Source of the DNA: an uncultured Spirochaetales bacterium
Lineage (GTDB): Bacteria > Spirochaetota > Spirochaetia > Sphaerochaetales > Sphaerochaetaceae
Direction: 5' to 3'
DNA: 8,920 nucleotides
Assembly (NCBI GenBank): GCA_945947045.1
Contig: CAMEXG010000077.1
Location: 1-8,920 of the forward strand
Shown here: positions 1 through 7,426 of the stretch, piece by piece
How positions within the stretch are numbered: the stretch's first letter is position 1
Layout: each line of letters starts with the position of its first letter
Notes under the pieces: generated by a model
Database searches by the model: none
What the model saw: the letters and a program-made list of their open reading frames with translations, nothing else
What the model was told of the DNA's origin: nothing
Made by a program: the position numbers and the translations under genes

Positions 1-1137
1 CCTGGAGCCGGAGACAGGGGAGGAGAAATAATAGCAAAGGGAACTCCTGAAGAAATTGAAAAGAACCCTAATTCCATTACCGGCCGTTATTTATCTCACT
101 CCATGACTATCGACGTTCCTGAAATAAGGCGAGAGGGAAATGGAAAGAGTATCAGAGTAAAGGGCTGCTGTAAGAATAACCTGAAGAACATCGATGTAGA
201 GATTCCTCTTGGAAAGTTCGTATGTATTACTGGAGTCTCAGGCTCAGGTAAGTCCACATTCTTAAATGAAATACTTCAGCCAGCAGTAAAAAGAAAGCTC
301 TTTAAAAAGAAAGAAAAGAAAGATGGATATGAATCGATAGAGGGATTGGAGTTCATCGACAAGCTTGTGGCTATTGACCAGAGCCCTATCGGCAGAACCC
401 CAAGATCCAACCCGGCTACATATATCGATCTCTTCGGTCCTATAAGAGAGTTATATGCATCTCTACCTGAAGCAAAGGCAAGAGGTTATAATGCTGGTCG
501 CTTCTCTTTCAATATTCCTGGCGGAAGATGTGAGAACTGCTCAGGTGACGGTACAATAAAAATAGAGATGCATTTCTTGTCTGATGTATATGTAAAGTGT
601 GATGTCTGTGGTGGAAAGAGATATAACAAAGAGACGCTGTCTGTCACTTATAAAGGTAAGAATATAAGCGAAGTCCTGGACATGACGGTTGCGGAAGCCT
701 TTGAATTCTTCTCTGCACATACGAAGATCAGAAGAAAACTGAAGACATTGATGGATGTGGGTCTTGATTATGTTAAGTTGGGTCAGAGTGCGCTTACTCT
801 CAGTGGAGGTGAGGCCCAGCGAGTAAAGCTTGCTTTGGAACTATCAAAGATCCAGACAGGTAAGACCCTTTATATTCTTGACGAGCCTACCACAGGTCTT
901 CATTTTGCAGATGTAAAAAAACTGTTGGAGGTGCTTGAGACATTGGTGGACCAGGGAAATACAGTAGTGGTCATCGAGCATAACCTGGATGTAATCAAGT
1001 GTGCTGACTGGATAGTCGACCTCGGTCCGGAAGGAGGAGACGGCGGTGGAACGATAGTTGCTGAAGGAGAACCGGAAAGAATTGTTGACTCCAAGGCCAG
1101 TTACACTGGATACTTTTTAAGGAAATTCCTACGTTGA
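1..1137 (+). CDS. uvrA: UvrABC excinuclease subunit A, C-terminal part (5' end outside window)
   Basis: UvrA is the DNA-binding ATPase that finds bulky lesions and loads UvrB in nucleotide excision repair. The reading frame is open from base 1, so the gene is cut by the window edge. The ATG at 103 is internal, because the 34 residues before it match the end of the first ATPase half (PGAGDRGGE, then GTPEEIEKNP). The 378 visible residues, out of about 940 usual for the family, contain in order: the second Walker A, GVSGSGKS (residues 78-85 of the fragment); a zinc module with C-x2-C-x19-C-x2-C at 177, 180, 200 and 203; the ABC signature LSGGE (267-271); Walker B, LYILDEP (290-296); and the H-loop histidine in VIEHN (327). 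All catalytic and zinc residues of this half are intact. The TGA stop overlaps the TTG start of the next gene by four bases. Identification is secure. Confidence 0.97.
   Translation, partial: PGAGDRGGEIIAKGTPEEIEKNPNSITGRYLSHSMTIDVPEIRREGNGKSIRVKGCCKNNLKNIDVEIPLGKFVCITGVSGSGKSTFLNEILQPAVKRKLFKKKEKKDGYESIEGLEFIDKLVAIDQSPIGRTPRSNPATYIDLFGPIRELYASLPEAKARGYNAGRFSFNIPGGRCENCSGDGTIKIEMHFLSDVYVKCDVCGGKRYNKETLSVTYKGKNISEVLDMTVAEAFEFFSAHTKIRRKLKTLMDVGLDYVKLGQSALTLSGGEAQRVKLALELSKIQTGKTLYILDEPTTGLHFADVKKLLEVLETLVDQGNTVVVIEHNLDVIKCADWIVDLGPEGGDGGGTIVAEGEPERIVDSKASYTGYFLRKFLR
1119..1124 (+). promoter_or_regulatory. Ribosome binding site for lptD (TTG start)
   Basis: AAGGAA lies nine bases before the TTG at 1134, inside the last codons of uvrA. 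The lptD frame has a stop at 1086-1088 and no ATG or GTG between there and 1134. This site, together with the Lys-Lys-Arg plus hydrophobic signal sequence that follows, supports TTG as the true start. Confidence 0.6.
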
Positions 1138-1196
1138 AGAAAAGAATATTGCTTCTATTGTTATGTTTTATCTTTTCCCTTTCCTGGGTTTTCTCC
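1134..1196 (+). other. Sec signal peptide of the LptD-like protein
   Basis: Residues 1-21 have a basic start (KKR), a Leu/Phe-rich core and a small-residue region (VFS-LGG) suitable for signal peptidase I. Cys11 falls in the middle of the hydrophobic core with leucine before it, which does not fit even a relaxed spirochaetal lipobox. I read the protein as a non-lipidated export substrate. The exact cleavage site is approximate. Confidence 0.7.
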
Positions 1197-4100
1197 CTTG
1201 GCGGAGAGACTATTATGTTTGCCGAAGGAGAAGTTTTGAAGTCTATTGCCAGAGAAAGGGGAGTGGAGACAAGTGGAAGTGATGATGAGATCAGAAGTAG
1301 GCTTTTCGAATTACTGGGACTAGAGGAAGTCACGGTTAAAGTTGACGAAAAAGAAAGTGAAGAATCCCAATACACCCTACAGATAAATAATGCCGATAAT
1401 CTGAGGGAAGAAGACGGCACTATGATATTGGAAGGAAACGTCTCCATATCATTCCAGTATGGAGAAGATAAGCCGAAGACCCTCTCGTCGTCTTCTTTAA
1501 TTCTTGATACGGAAAATAAAAAGATTACTGCACTGGGTACCGTTATTTATAAAGATAACAGTAAAGATGCGGCGATTCAGGAAATAAAGGCTGATGTCTT
1601 TTCTCTTCTATGGGAGAAGGGAGACTTTGTAATTAGCGGTGGAACTACCGAGACTGAGAGGAAAAACAGTGAAGATAAGAGTGTTTCTTTCTATACTACA
1701 GGTGAAACGCTTACTTATTCTTCGTCGGGATATATGCTTTATGATGAAGGTTACATCACTTCAAACCCCATTCATGCATACTCCTCCATCTCCGCTTCCC
1801 GCATCGCTATTCTTCCTGGTGAAGATATGTTCCTTTCCTCGGTTTTTTTCAACATAGGAAGAGTCCCTGTTTTCTATATGCCTTTTTTCTTTTACCCTGG
1901 GTCGAGAATACTTGGTAATCCTGTGTTCGGCTTCAACTCTTCTAAAGGTGCCTTTGTCAATACCACATTTGAACTCTTCGGCAATTATCCAGGAATTGAA
2001 GAAGTGGACGAGTCAAGCTCATTCTCCGCTATTCTGAAGTCCACAAGTGACCAAAGCTCATTTGTTCCCAAAGGCTATTATTATGGGGAGAATGATGAAG
2101 AGAATAGTTTTTCTTCCTGGGTGGGCAAAACACAGAGTCATCTTGCTCTTTTAGTGGACAGTTATTCAGGTTCCAATGGTATTTCTCTCCCAAATGGAGG
2201 TGTTCATGCCGCCCTTGACGGTGCCATTAATCTCTTTGACGGAAAATTGAAAATAAAGTTTATTGATGGTATCGGATACTCTTCACCTGTAAAGAGAAAT
2301 GACGATAAGTTCAGGTTCTATGGGGAGAATTCTCTGGAGTTATCTGCATGGGGATTTAATATAAAGGCAAGTTATCCATTTTATTCGGACCAATATGTAT
2401 TGAGAGATTTTTCTTCCCGCCTTACAGGATTCTCAATCAGCCCTTTATTGGGAGAAGAGACGCAATTACCTAAAGACAAAAGTTCCATTTCGTCTTTCTC
2501 CAGATCACTCTCCGGCTCATGGAGCCTACCTGGAAAGTATACGGGGTTCTTCATTTCTTCATTGAGTCTGAAGAATATATCATTAAAAGAGACCTTTAAT
2601 TATAACTCTAATAAAGATGAATTCTTAGTTTCAGAGATTGTCTCCCCCTCTATTTCCTTCTCCCTCTCCGGGTCTCTTTTGGATTTGAAGAATAATGAAA
2701 AAAAAGAGGCGGGGGTAAATGATATAAAAGAAGAGAAAGAAGCAGATAAAATAGAAGAGAAAGAAGAGGTTCCACTAGATCCTCTTTTAGGAACAAAATA
2801 CTCTTTTACAGGTGTCGAAACAAAAAAAGAGACTAATATAAGTAAGACATATATAAACCTTGGATGGTCTTTCTCCGGCGATATACTTGACAACAATTCC
2901 TACTCTGCGGGTAAAGAGACAGGCTCTGGTTCTTCATATGTATTCTCAGGAAAAGCCACTCTGAATGGAGGCGTGGGAGATTATTTGACAATTAAAGATA
3001 CTTTGACGCCTTCCTATTCATTGAAAGATACAACGAGTGTCTATAGTTCTTATGAGGGCAATGTAAGAAAAGAGAATATATCGGTGACTAATAATCTCTC
3101 TCTTTCTGTACCGTATTTATTTACTACATATAATCTTTCTTTAAAGCTTTATACATTGGAGGATGTAAAAGAAGAAAAGAAATATAATAGTGGAAATGTA
3201 TCAGAAAACAGCAAGAAGGAAGAGACACCCTTCTCTTGGGACAAATCTTCAGTAAAGACCCATGAACTGCAGTTCTCAAAATCCTTCGACACTACAATAG
3301 GTAAATTAAGCGGTAGGGTTACGCTTGTTCTGCCTCCTCTGGCCTTCGCCATCAATCCCTCGGTCTCTTATTCCTTCGATATATTCTCCTCATCATTCTC
3401 CTGGAGTTTCAAAGAAACCGACAATAAGATCCAACCTCAAAAAAGTAATCTTAAGTTTTCTTTCACAGGATCGAAGGCAGTCGCCTCTTTGGAGTCCACA
3501 TATAATTTTGATGGTTTTACAGGTATATTTGAGCCGAGAAAACTAAGACTATATGGCTCTTTGTCTCTATATACTGACAATAAGAAATGGAGCATAGAAG
3601 AGAAAATAGACTATGTTCCAGAGAATAGCTTAGGCGTCAGAAACTGGTTTAATAACATAACCACGAATATAAAAATGGATGCCGTCACTTCTTCTATTGT
3701 ATATTCCTCCATTGAAGAAAATAAGATAGAACTGGAAAGAGTGACCTTGACGACAGACATTAATTCAAAGAGTTTACAGTTCTGGAAGGGAAGAGTATTC
3801 TTGTCTTTCAAACTTAAGTCTTCGTTAAACTATAATAATAGGGAGAAGATCAGATCCTCCTTTACCCTTGAGCCACAGATCAAGTTCTCCATTGCAGAGT
3901 TCTTGGATTTCCAACTCTCTTTAATAACTGAAAACAGGAATATCGGATCATACTTTGTGGGTGACAAGTTCTCCTTCTCATCTCTATGGAAAGATTTAGC
4001 CAGAAGTATGGATTTCTTCGGAGAGGGAAGAAACAACACTTCATTTATTCTTCGCTCTATATCTCTTCAAGCGATACATGTAATGGACGACTGGAACCTT

Positions 4101-4277
4101 AATTGCAAATACTCCACCGAGATTGTAAAATCCAATGTTGTCGGTGGTAGTGTATATACACTCCAGCCATCACTATCCATATTCTTGTCTTGGAAGACTA
4201 TGCCAGATTTGAAGGTTGAAGAAAACTGGAGACAAGTTAAGGATGATGACGGCACTTTAATATGGGAGAGAATGTAG
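1134..4277 (+). CDS. lptD: LptD/OstA-like outer-membrane assembly protein, divergent
   Basis: LptD is the outer-membrane barrel that receives lipopolysaccharide from the periplasmic Lpt bridge and inserts it in the outer leaflet. The 1047-residue product starts at TTG with a signal peptide (KKR, hydrophobic to about residue 21). Residues 31-65 form a SAP-like helical motif. Residues 78-230 look like an OstA/LptA beta-jellyroll, with ILEGNV at 98-103. The best family signature is GRVPVFYMPFFFYPGSR at 242-258, followed by FGFNSSKGAF at 265-274, as at the jellyroll-barrel junction of LptD. Residues 290-1021 are alternating Ser/aromatic strands typical of a barrel, with Lys/Glu-rich loops near 518-546 and 676-698. 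The mature protein has one cysteine (C991), so the disulfides known from E. coli LptD cannot form. A polar tail of 26 residues follows the last strand. It lies between uvrA (4-base overlap) and phoH (2-base gap). Family membership is fairly sure. The substrate is not: Treponema-type spirochaetes are reported to lack LPS, so it may export another glycolipid. Confidence 0.86.
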   Translation: MKKRILLLLLCFIFSLSWVFSLGGETIMFAEGEVLKSIARERGVETSGSDDEIRSRLFELLGLEEVTVKVDEKESEESQYTLQINNADNLREEDGTMILEGNVSISFQYGEDKPKTLSSSSLILDTENKKITALGTVIYKDNSKDAAIQEIKADVFSLLWEKGDFVISGGTTETERKNSEDKSVSFYTTGETLTYSSSGYMLYDEGYITSNPIHAYSSISASRIAILPGEDMFLSSVFFNIGRVPVFYMPFFFYPGSRILGNPVFGFNSSKGAFVNTTFELFGNYPGIEEVDESSSFSAILKSTSDQSSFVPKGYYYGENDEENSFSSWVGKTQSHLALLVDSYSGSNGISLPNGGVHAALDGAINLFDGKLKIKFIDGIGYSSPVKRNDDKFRFYGENSLELSAWGFNIKASYPFYSDQYVLRDFSSRLTGFSISPLLGEETQLPKDKSSISSFSRSLSGSWSLPGKYTGFFISSLSLKNISLKETFNYNSNKDEFLVSEIVSPSISFSLSGSLLDLKNNEKKEAGVNDIKEEKEADKIEEKEEVPLDPLLGTKYSFTGVETKKETNISKTYINLGWSFSGDILDNNSYSAGKETGSGSSYVFSGKATLNGGVGDYLTIKDTLTPSYSLKDTTSVYSSYEGNVRKENISVTNNLSLSVPYLFTTYNLSLKLYTLEDVKEEKKYNSGNVSENSKKEETPFSWDKSSVKTHELQFSKSFDTTIGKLSGRVTLVLPPLAFAINPSVSYSFDIFSSSFSWSFKETDNKIQPQKSNLKFSFTGSKAVASLESTYNFDGFTGIFEPRKLRLYGSLSLYTDNKKWSIEEKIDYVPENSLGVRNWFNNITTNIKMDAVTSSIVYSSIEENKIELERVTLTTDINSKSLQFWKGRVFLSFKLKSSLNYNNREKIRSSFTLEPQIKFSIAEFLDFQLSLITENRNIGSYFVGDKFSFSSLWKDLARSMDFFGEGRNNTSFILRSISLQAIHVMDDWNLNCKYSTEIVKSNVVGGSVYTLQPSLSIFLSWKTMPDLKVEENWRQVKDDDGTLIWERM
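2721..2768 (+). repeat. Tandem 24-bp direct repeat within lptD
   Basis: Two adjacent 24-base units (2721-2744 and 2745-2768) match at 20 of 24 positions and share a 14-base identical core, AGAAGAGAAAGAAG. The unit is in frame, so it encodes two related octapeptides, DIKEEKEA and DKIEEKEE (residues 530-545). They lie in a charged, low-complexity stretch between predicted barrel strands. A slippage duplication in a loop is the simplest reading. Purine-rich Lys/Glu codons alone could produce part of the similarity. Confidence 0.6.
4264..4270 (+). promoter_or_regulatory. Ribosome binding site that sets the phoH start
   Basis: GGGAGAG lies nine bases before the ATG at 4280 and within the last codons of lptD. 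The alternative in-frame ATG at 4262 has no purine-rich sequence upstream and would overlap the end of lptD by 16 bases. The site therefore favours 4280 as the start. It also suggests that ribosomes finishing lptD re-initiate two bases later. Confidence 0.7.
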
Positions 4278-4279
4278 TA

Positions 4280-5239
4280 ATGGCTGAAACATATGTATTC
4301 GGAGACGATAGCGCAGAAAGCGTTCTTGGTCCTAATGATAGAAATCTCTCTTATCTGGAATTGATCCTTGGTTCTGATTTGGCTGTCAGAGGAGATAGTC
4401 TTACTATATTCCGCAACAATAATAAGTTTTTACCTCTAATGAAGAGACTGGAAGAGAAAGGTAGGGAAAGGGGAGTATTGGACGAAGGCGAGATATATAT
4501 GGAGTTTCAGGCCGTAGGTCAGGAACTGGAAGAGGAAGAAAAGGAAGAGGTCCCTCATAAAGAAAGGGTATTGAAAGAGACTATTTCTGTTCTGGGTAAG
4601 ACTGTATGGCCTAAGACAAAGAATCAGAAAGAGTTTATCAATGCACTTGCTTCCAACCAGATTATCTTTGCTTCCGGTCCTGCTGGGACAGGTAAGACAT
4701 TTCTCGCTGTTGCATATGCCCTTGAAGAGGTTTTCAGCGGTAGAAAAAATAAGATTGTCATGACCCGTCCTGTTGTTGAAGCAGGAGAGTCGCTGGGCTT
4801 TTTGCCAGGAGACCTGTCACAGAAATTAAATCCATACCTTAGGCCTCTATATGATGCTATGGATGTGCTTTTAAATCCTCAGCAGATTAAAAGACTGGAG
4901 GAGAACGGTACCATAGAGATAGCACCTCTGGCATATATGAGGGGACGAAGTCTCAATAATAGTGTGGTGATACTTGATGAAGCTCAAAACACAACCAGTG
5001 GACAGATGAGAATGTTTCTTACCCGAATAGGAGAATCCAGTACGGCTGTTATTACAGGAGACCCCACACAGATAGATCTTCCAAAGAAAAGTGACAGTGG
5101 TTTTACTGAAGCAATGAATATACTAAGTGGAATAGAGTCACTCTCTGTGGTAAGATTCTCTCATAGGGATACTGTAAGATCCCGTATTGTTAGGGAGATA
5201 GTCAAGGCTTATTCCCTGGAGGAAAATAATGGCAAATAA
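4280..5239 (+). CDS. phoH: PhoH-family ATPase (YbeZ type)
   Basis: This is a cytoplasmic P-loop ATPase of the PhoH/YbeZ family. It is a predicted RNA-associated NTPase that works with the endoribonuclease YbeY, encoded two genes downstream. The 319 residues show an N-terminal KH-like segment (about 20-80, with LAVRGDSLTI), an acidic linker (82-90) and the ATPase core. Walker A is GPAGTGKT (133-140). Family blocks follow: TRPVVEAGE (162-170), GFLPGDL (173-179), APLAYMRGR (215-223), Walker B VVILDEAQNT (229-238) and ITGDPTQIDLP (258-268). The length is normal for the family. One oddity is at the C terminus: DTVRSRIV (297-304) stands where relatives usually have a DVVRHPLV-like sequence, so the His-Pro pair is missing. 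An upstream ATG at 4262 would add six residues, but the ribosome binding site supports 4280. The gene ends 11 bases inside pgpH. The family is certain; the exact biochemical role in this organism is inferred. Confidence 0.95.
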   Translation: MAETYVFGDDSAESVLGPNDRNLSYLELILGSDLAVRGDSLTIFRNNNKFLPLMKRLEEKGRERGVLDEGEIYMEFQAVGQELEEEEKEEVPHKERVLKETISVLGKTVWPKTKNQKEFINALASNQIIFASGPAGTGKTFLAVAYALEEVFSGRKNKIVMTRPVVEAGESLGFLPGDLSQKLNPYLRPLYDAMDVLLNPQQIKRLEENGTIEIAPLAYMRGRSLNNSVVILDEAQNTTSGQMRMFLTRIGESSTAVITGDPTQIDLPKKSDSGFTEAMNILSGIESLSVVRFSHRDTVRSRIVREIVKAYSLEENNGK

Positions 5240-7424
5240 GAAGAAATTACCCATTGATTTTACTCTTTTTTCAAAAGTGCAGCTTACTGCCTTTATATCA
5301 TTGATGGTCATTTCTTTGATTCTTAGTGTCGGTATTCCTATTTTTCTCTCTTCCAATATGCTTCTGTCTGTAAAGACCTCCAGAGAATATAAAGCCAACG
5401 AACTAAGTGACGAGGATTTGATTTCTCCCATTTCTTTTACCTTTATTGATGAAGAGTCTACAGAGAAACTGAAAGATGAAGCTGAGGCCAAGGTCATTCC
5501 ATACTTTACTTATTCCTACAGTGCTACTATGGAAATGAAGAATACAAGTGAAAAACTTTATTCTTTAATAGAAGAATACTCTAAAACAGGAATTATTGAA
5601 GAAGACATCAGCGAAGCTATGAAGGGATATATTATCCTGGCCACAAAAATCGGTGACGGTGGCGAGAAGATAGCTCTATATACCAGAGAGACAGTGGACT
5701 ACTTTATAAAAAAGGGAGTATTCCAGGAATCTGATATAGCACAAGTGGTTCAAGATGGTAAGAAGACTATTGTAGTAGAACAGTCTTCCGACTTTCCATA
5801 TTCATTGGAAAAGAAAGAAATGGGAATAGGTGAGTGTACTACTTCCATTTACCTTAGGTCTTCAATCTACCAGTATTTGGTCCAAAACTACTCTGACTTG
5901 GCCTTTGATGAGATGCAGTTGATTGCAGATCTATCTCAAATGATCATAAAGCCTAATGTAATATACGACGAGATATACACGAAAAGCCAAGTTGACAGAG
6001 CAAGAAATAGTGTTGAGCCTGTGGTAGTAAAGATAGAGAAGGGAGATTACATTTTAAAAACAGATACCTTGGTTACAGAAGAACAACTGAACATACTTGA
6101 AATACTGAATACAAAGAAAGTCTTCAATACTTCTCCTCTTTCAATTATACCGAGAGTCCTGCTTGTAGATTTTATCTTGATATTCTGGTTTGTCTACGAG
6201 TTCTCACTGGTACCCTACTCATATAGAAAGGCCCAATATACATTGATAATGCTATCTGTCATCGATGTCTCCATGCTTTTCGCATTCTTCATTTCTTGGG
6301 CTATGATCAATCAGGGGAGAACGGAGATTGCTTCCTTTATGCCGTTCTTTATTATAGGAATGGTGGGTACTACTATTACTAATAGACGTACTTACGGACT
6401 ATTGGGCACACTTGTCTTCGCGTCCCTCTATACTCTTTGGCCCACGTCGGAATTGATGTCATTTTTCTATATTGTATTAGCTGCTTCGGCAGTAAACATG
6501 TCTATAAAAAATGACAAAGGCAGATTCCATACCATTGTTCTCTCTCTCCTGTGTATGCTTTATGCCGTCCTAATTACCATGTTCTTCGGTATATATAGGG
6601 AGATAGGAATAATTGATATTCTGGTGGATTCCATTGCTGCTGCTGCAAATATTCTGGTTTCTTTTATTGTTTATGCCGTCCTTCTCCCTATTTTGGAGAA
6701 AGTTTTCAATATTCCTACAAAGCAGAGACTTATGGAGTTGGCATATAATGACAATGCTGTATTGACTCAGCTTTCTCAAGTTGCCCAAGGTACATATAAC
6801 CATGTAAAAAACGTCTCTGATTTGGCCTATGCCGGTGCTGTTGCAATCGGGGCCAACGCCGAGCTCACCTTGGTAGGCGCCAGATACCACGATATAGGAA
6901 AAATGGTTCACCCTGAATACTTTATTGAGAACCAAAATGACAAAAACGCCCATGATTCCATCTCTTCCCAGCTATCACGTTCCATCATCAAGAGCCATGT
7001 TAGACTAGGAACAGAGAAGGGTAAGGAAATCGGGTTGCCTCAAGAGGTTCTGGATATTATCGGAGAGCACCACGGAAACGACCTGATAAGGTTCTTCTAT
7101 AACGAGGCTGTAAAGAATGCAAGTAAGAATAATGTGGTTGAAAAAGAGGACTTTATGTATGACGGAAATGTGCCGTCCACAAAGGAATCCGCAATAGTAA
7201 TGCTTGCCGACTGTGTCGAAGCTGCCACAAGGACTATTAATAGACCGAACCATCAGAAATATGAAAAATTCATCAACTCCATTATTTCCGATAAGATAGC
7301 CCATGGCCAGCTGGACAACTCCAATCTTACTATGACGGATCTAAAGAAACTGAAGGAAGCCTTTATTCCTCCACTCTTCGGCAGAGACCACCATAGAATC
7401 AGCTATGATAATGATAAGGATTAA
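5229..7424 (+). CDS. pgpH: 7TM-HD family cyclic-di-AMP phosphodiesterase (PgpH-like)
   Basis: PgpH proteins are membrane phosphodiesterases that hydrolyse the second messenger c-di-AMP to pApA. The 731 residues follow the family plan: one membrane segment (about 18-40); an extracytoplasmic 7TMR-HDED domain (about 45-300); seven hydrophobic segments (about 305-325, 337-358, 366-383, 389-403, 410-424, 435-454 and 465-490); then a cytoplasmic HD domain. Every metal-ligand position I expect is present: H525 (GTYNHV), H554 and D555 (ARYHDIGK), H590 (KSHVRLG), H614 and H615 (GEHHGND), and D661 (MLADCVEAA). The usual His before H525 is Asn, probably harmless because the ligand itself is kept. The conserved C-terminal HHRISYD is also present. 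GGAGG (5218-5222), six bases before the ATG, lies inside phoH, which this gene overlaps by 11 bases. It sits between phoH and ybeY, as in many Firmicutes. Active c-di-AMP hydrolysis is inferred from the intact motifs. Confidence 0.93.
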   Translation: MANKKKLPIDFTLFSKVQLTAFISLMVISLILSVGIPIFLSSNMLLSVKTSREYKANELSDEDLISPISFTFIDEESTEKLKDEAEAKVIPYFTYSYSATMEMKNTSEKLYSLIEEYSKTGIIEEDISEAMKGYIILATKIGDGGEKIALYTRETVDYFIKKGVFQESDIAQVVQDGKKTIVVEQSSDFPYSLEKKEMGIGECTTSIYLRSSIYQYLVQNYSDLAFDEMQLIADLSQMIIKPNVIYDEIYTKSQVDRARNSVEPVVVKIEKGDYILKTDTLVTEEQLNILEILNTKKVFNTSPLSIIPRVLLVDFILIFWFVYEFSLVPYSYRKAQYTLIMLSVIDVSMLFAFFISWAMINQGRTEIASFMPFFIIGMVGTTITNRRTYGLLGTLVFASLYTLWPTSELMSFFYIVLAASAVNMSIKNDKGRFHTIVLSLLCMLYAVLITMFFGIYREIGIIDILVDSIAAAANILVSFIVYAVLLPILEKVFNIPTKQRLMELAYNDNAVLTQLSQVAQGTYNHVKNVSDLAYAGAVAIGANAELTLVGARYHDIGKMVHPEYFIENQNDKNAHDSISSQLSRSIIKSHVRLGTEKGKEIGLPQEVLDIIGEHHGNDLIRFFYNEAVKNASKNNVVEKEDFMYDGNVPSTKESAIVMLADCVEAATRTINRPNHQKYEKFINSIISDKIAHGQLDNSNLTMTDLKKLKEAFIPPLFGRDHHRISYDNDKD

Positions 7425-7426
7425 AA

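Noticed and set aside
103..105. ATG at 103 as the start of a short UvrA-like protein
   Set aside because: The frame is open from base 1 and the upstream residues match the conserved end of the first UvrA ATPase half, so this methionine is internal.
1120..1130. Palindrome AGGAA-A-TTCCT over the lptD ribosome binding site
   Set aside because: The one-base centre cannot form a hairpin with all five pairs, and the bases encode the conserved end of UvrA. It is likely chance.
1158..1166. Lipobox-like Leu-Leu-Cys in the LptD signal peptide
   Set aside because: The cysteine lies in the hydrophobic core with leucine at -1, which signal peptidase II does not accept.
995..1447. Antisense open frame of 150 codons across the uvrA-lptD junction
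   Set aside because: It is complementary to two well-supported genes, has no family motif and is rich in Ser/Leu, as expected for the reverse of this codon use.
2600..2896. Antisense open frame of 98 codons over the charged part of lptD
   Set aside because: Its Ser/Phe-rich sequence is the reverse complement of Lys/Glu-rich codons. I see no independent start signal or motif.
4262..4264. Earlier in-frame ATG for phoH
   Set aside because: It has no ribosome binding site and overlaps lptD by 16 bases. The ATG at 4280 has GGGAGAG at good spacing.
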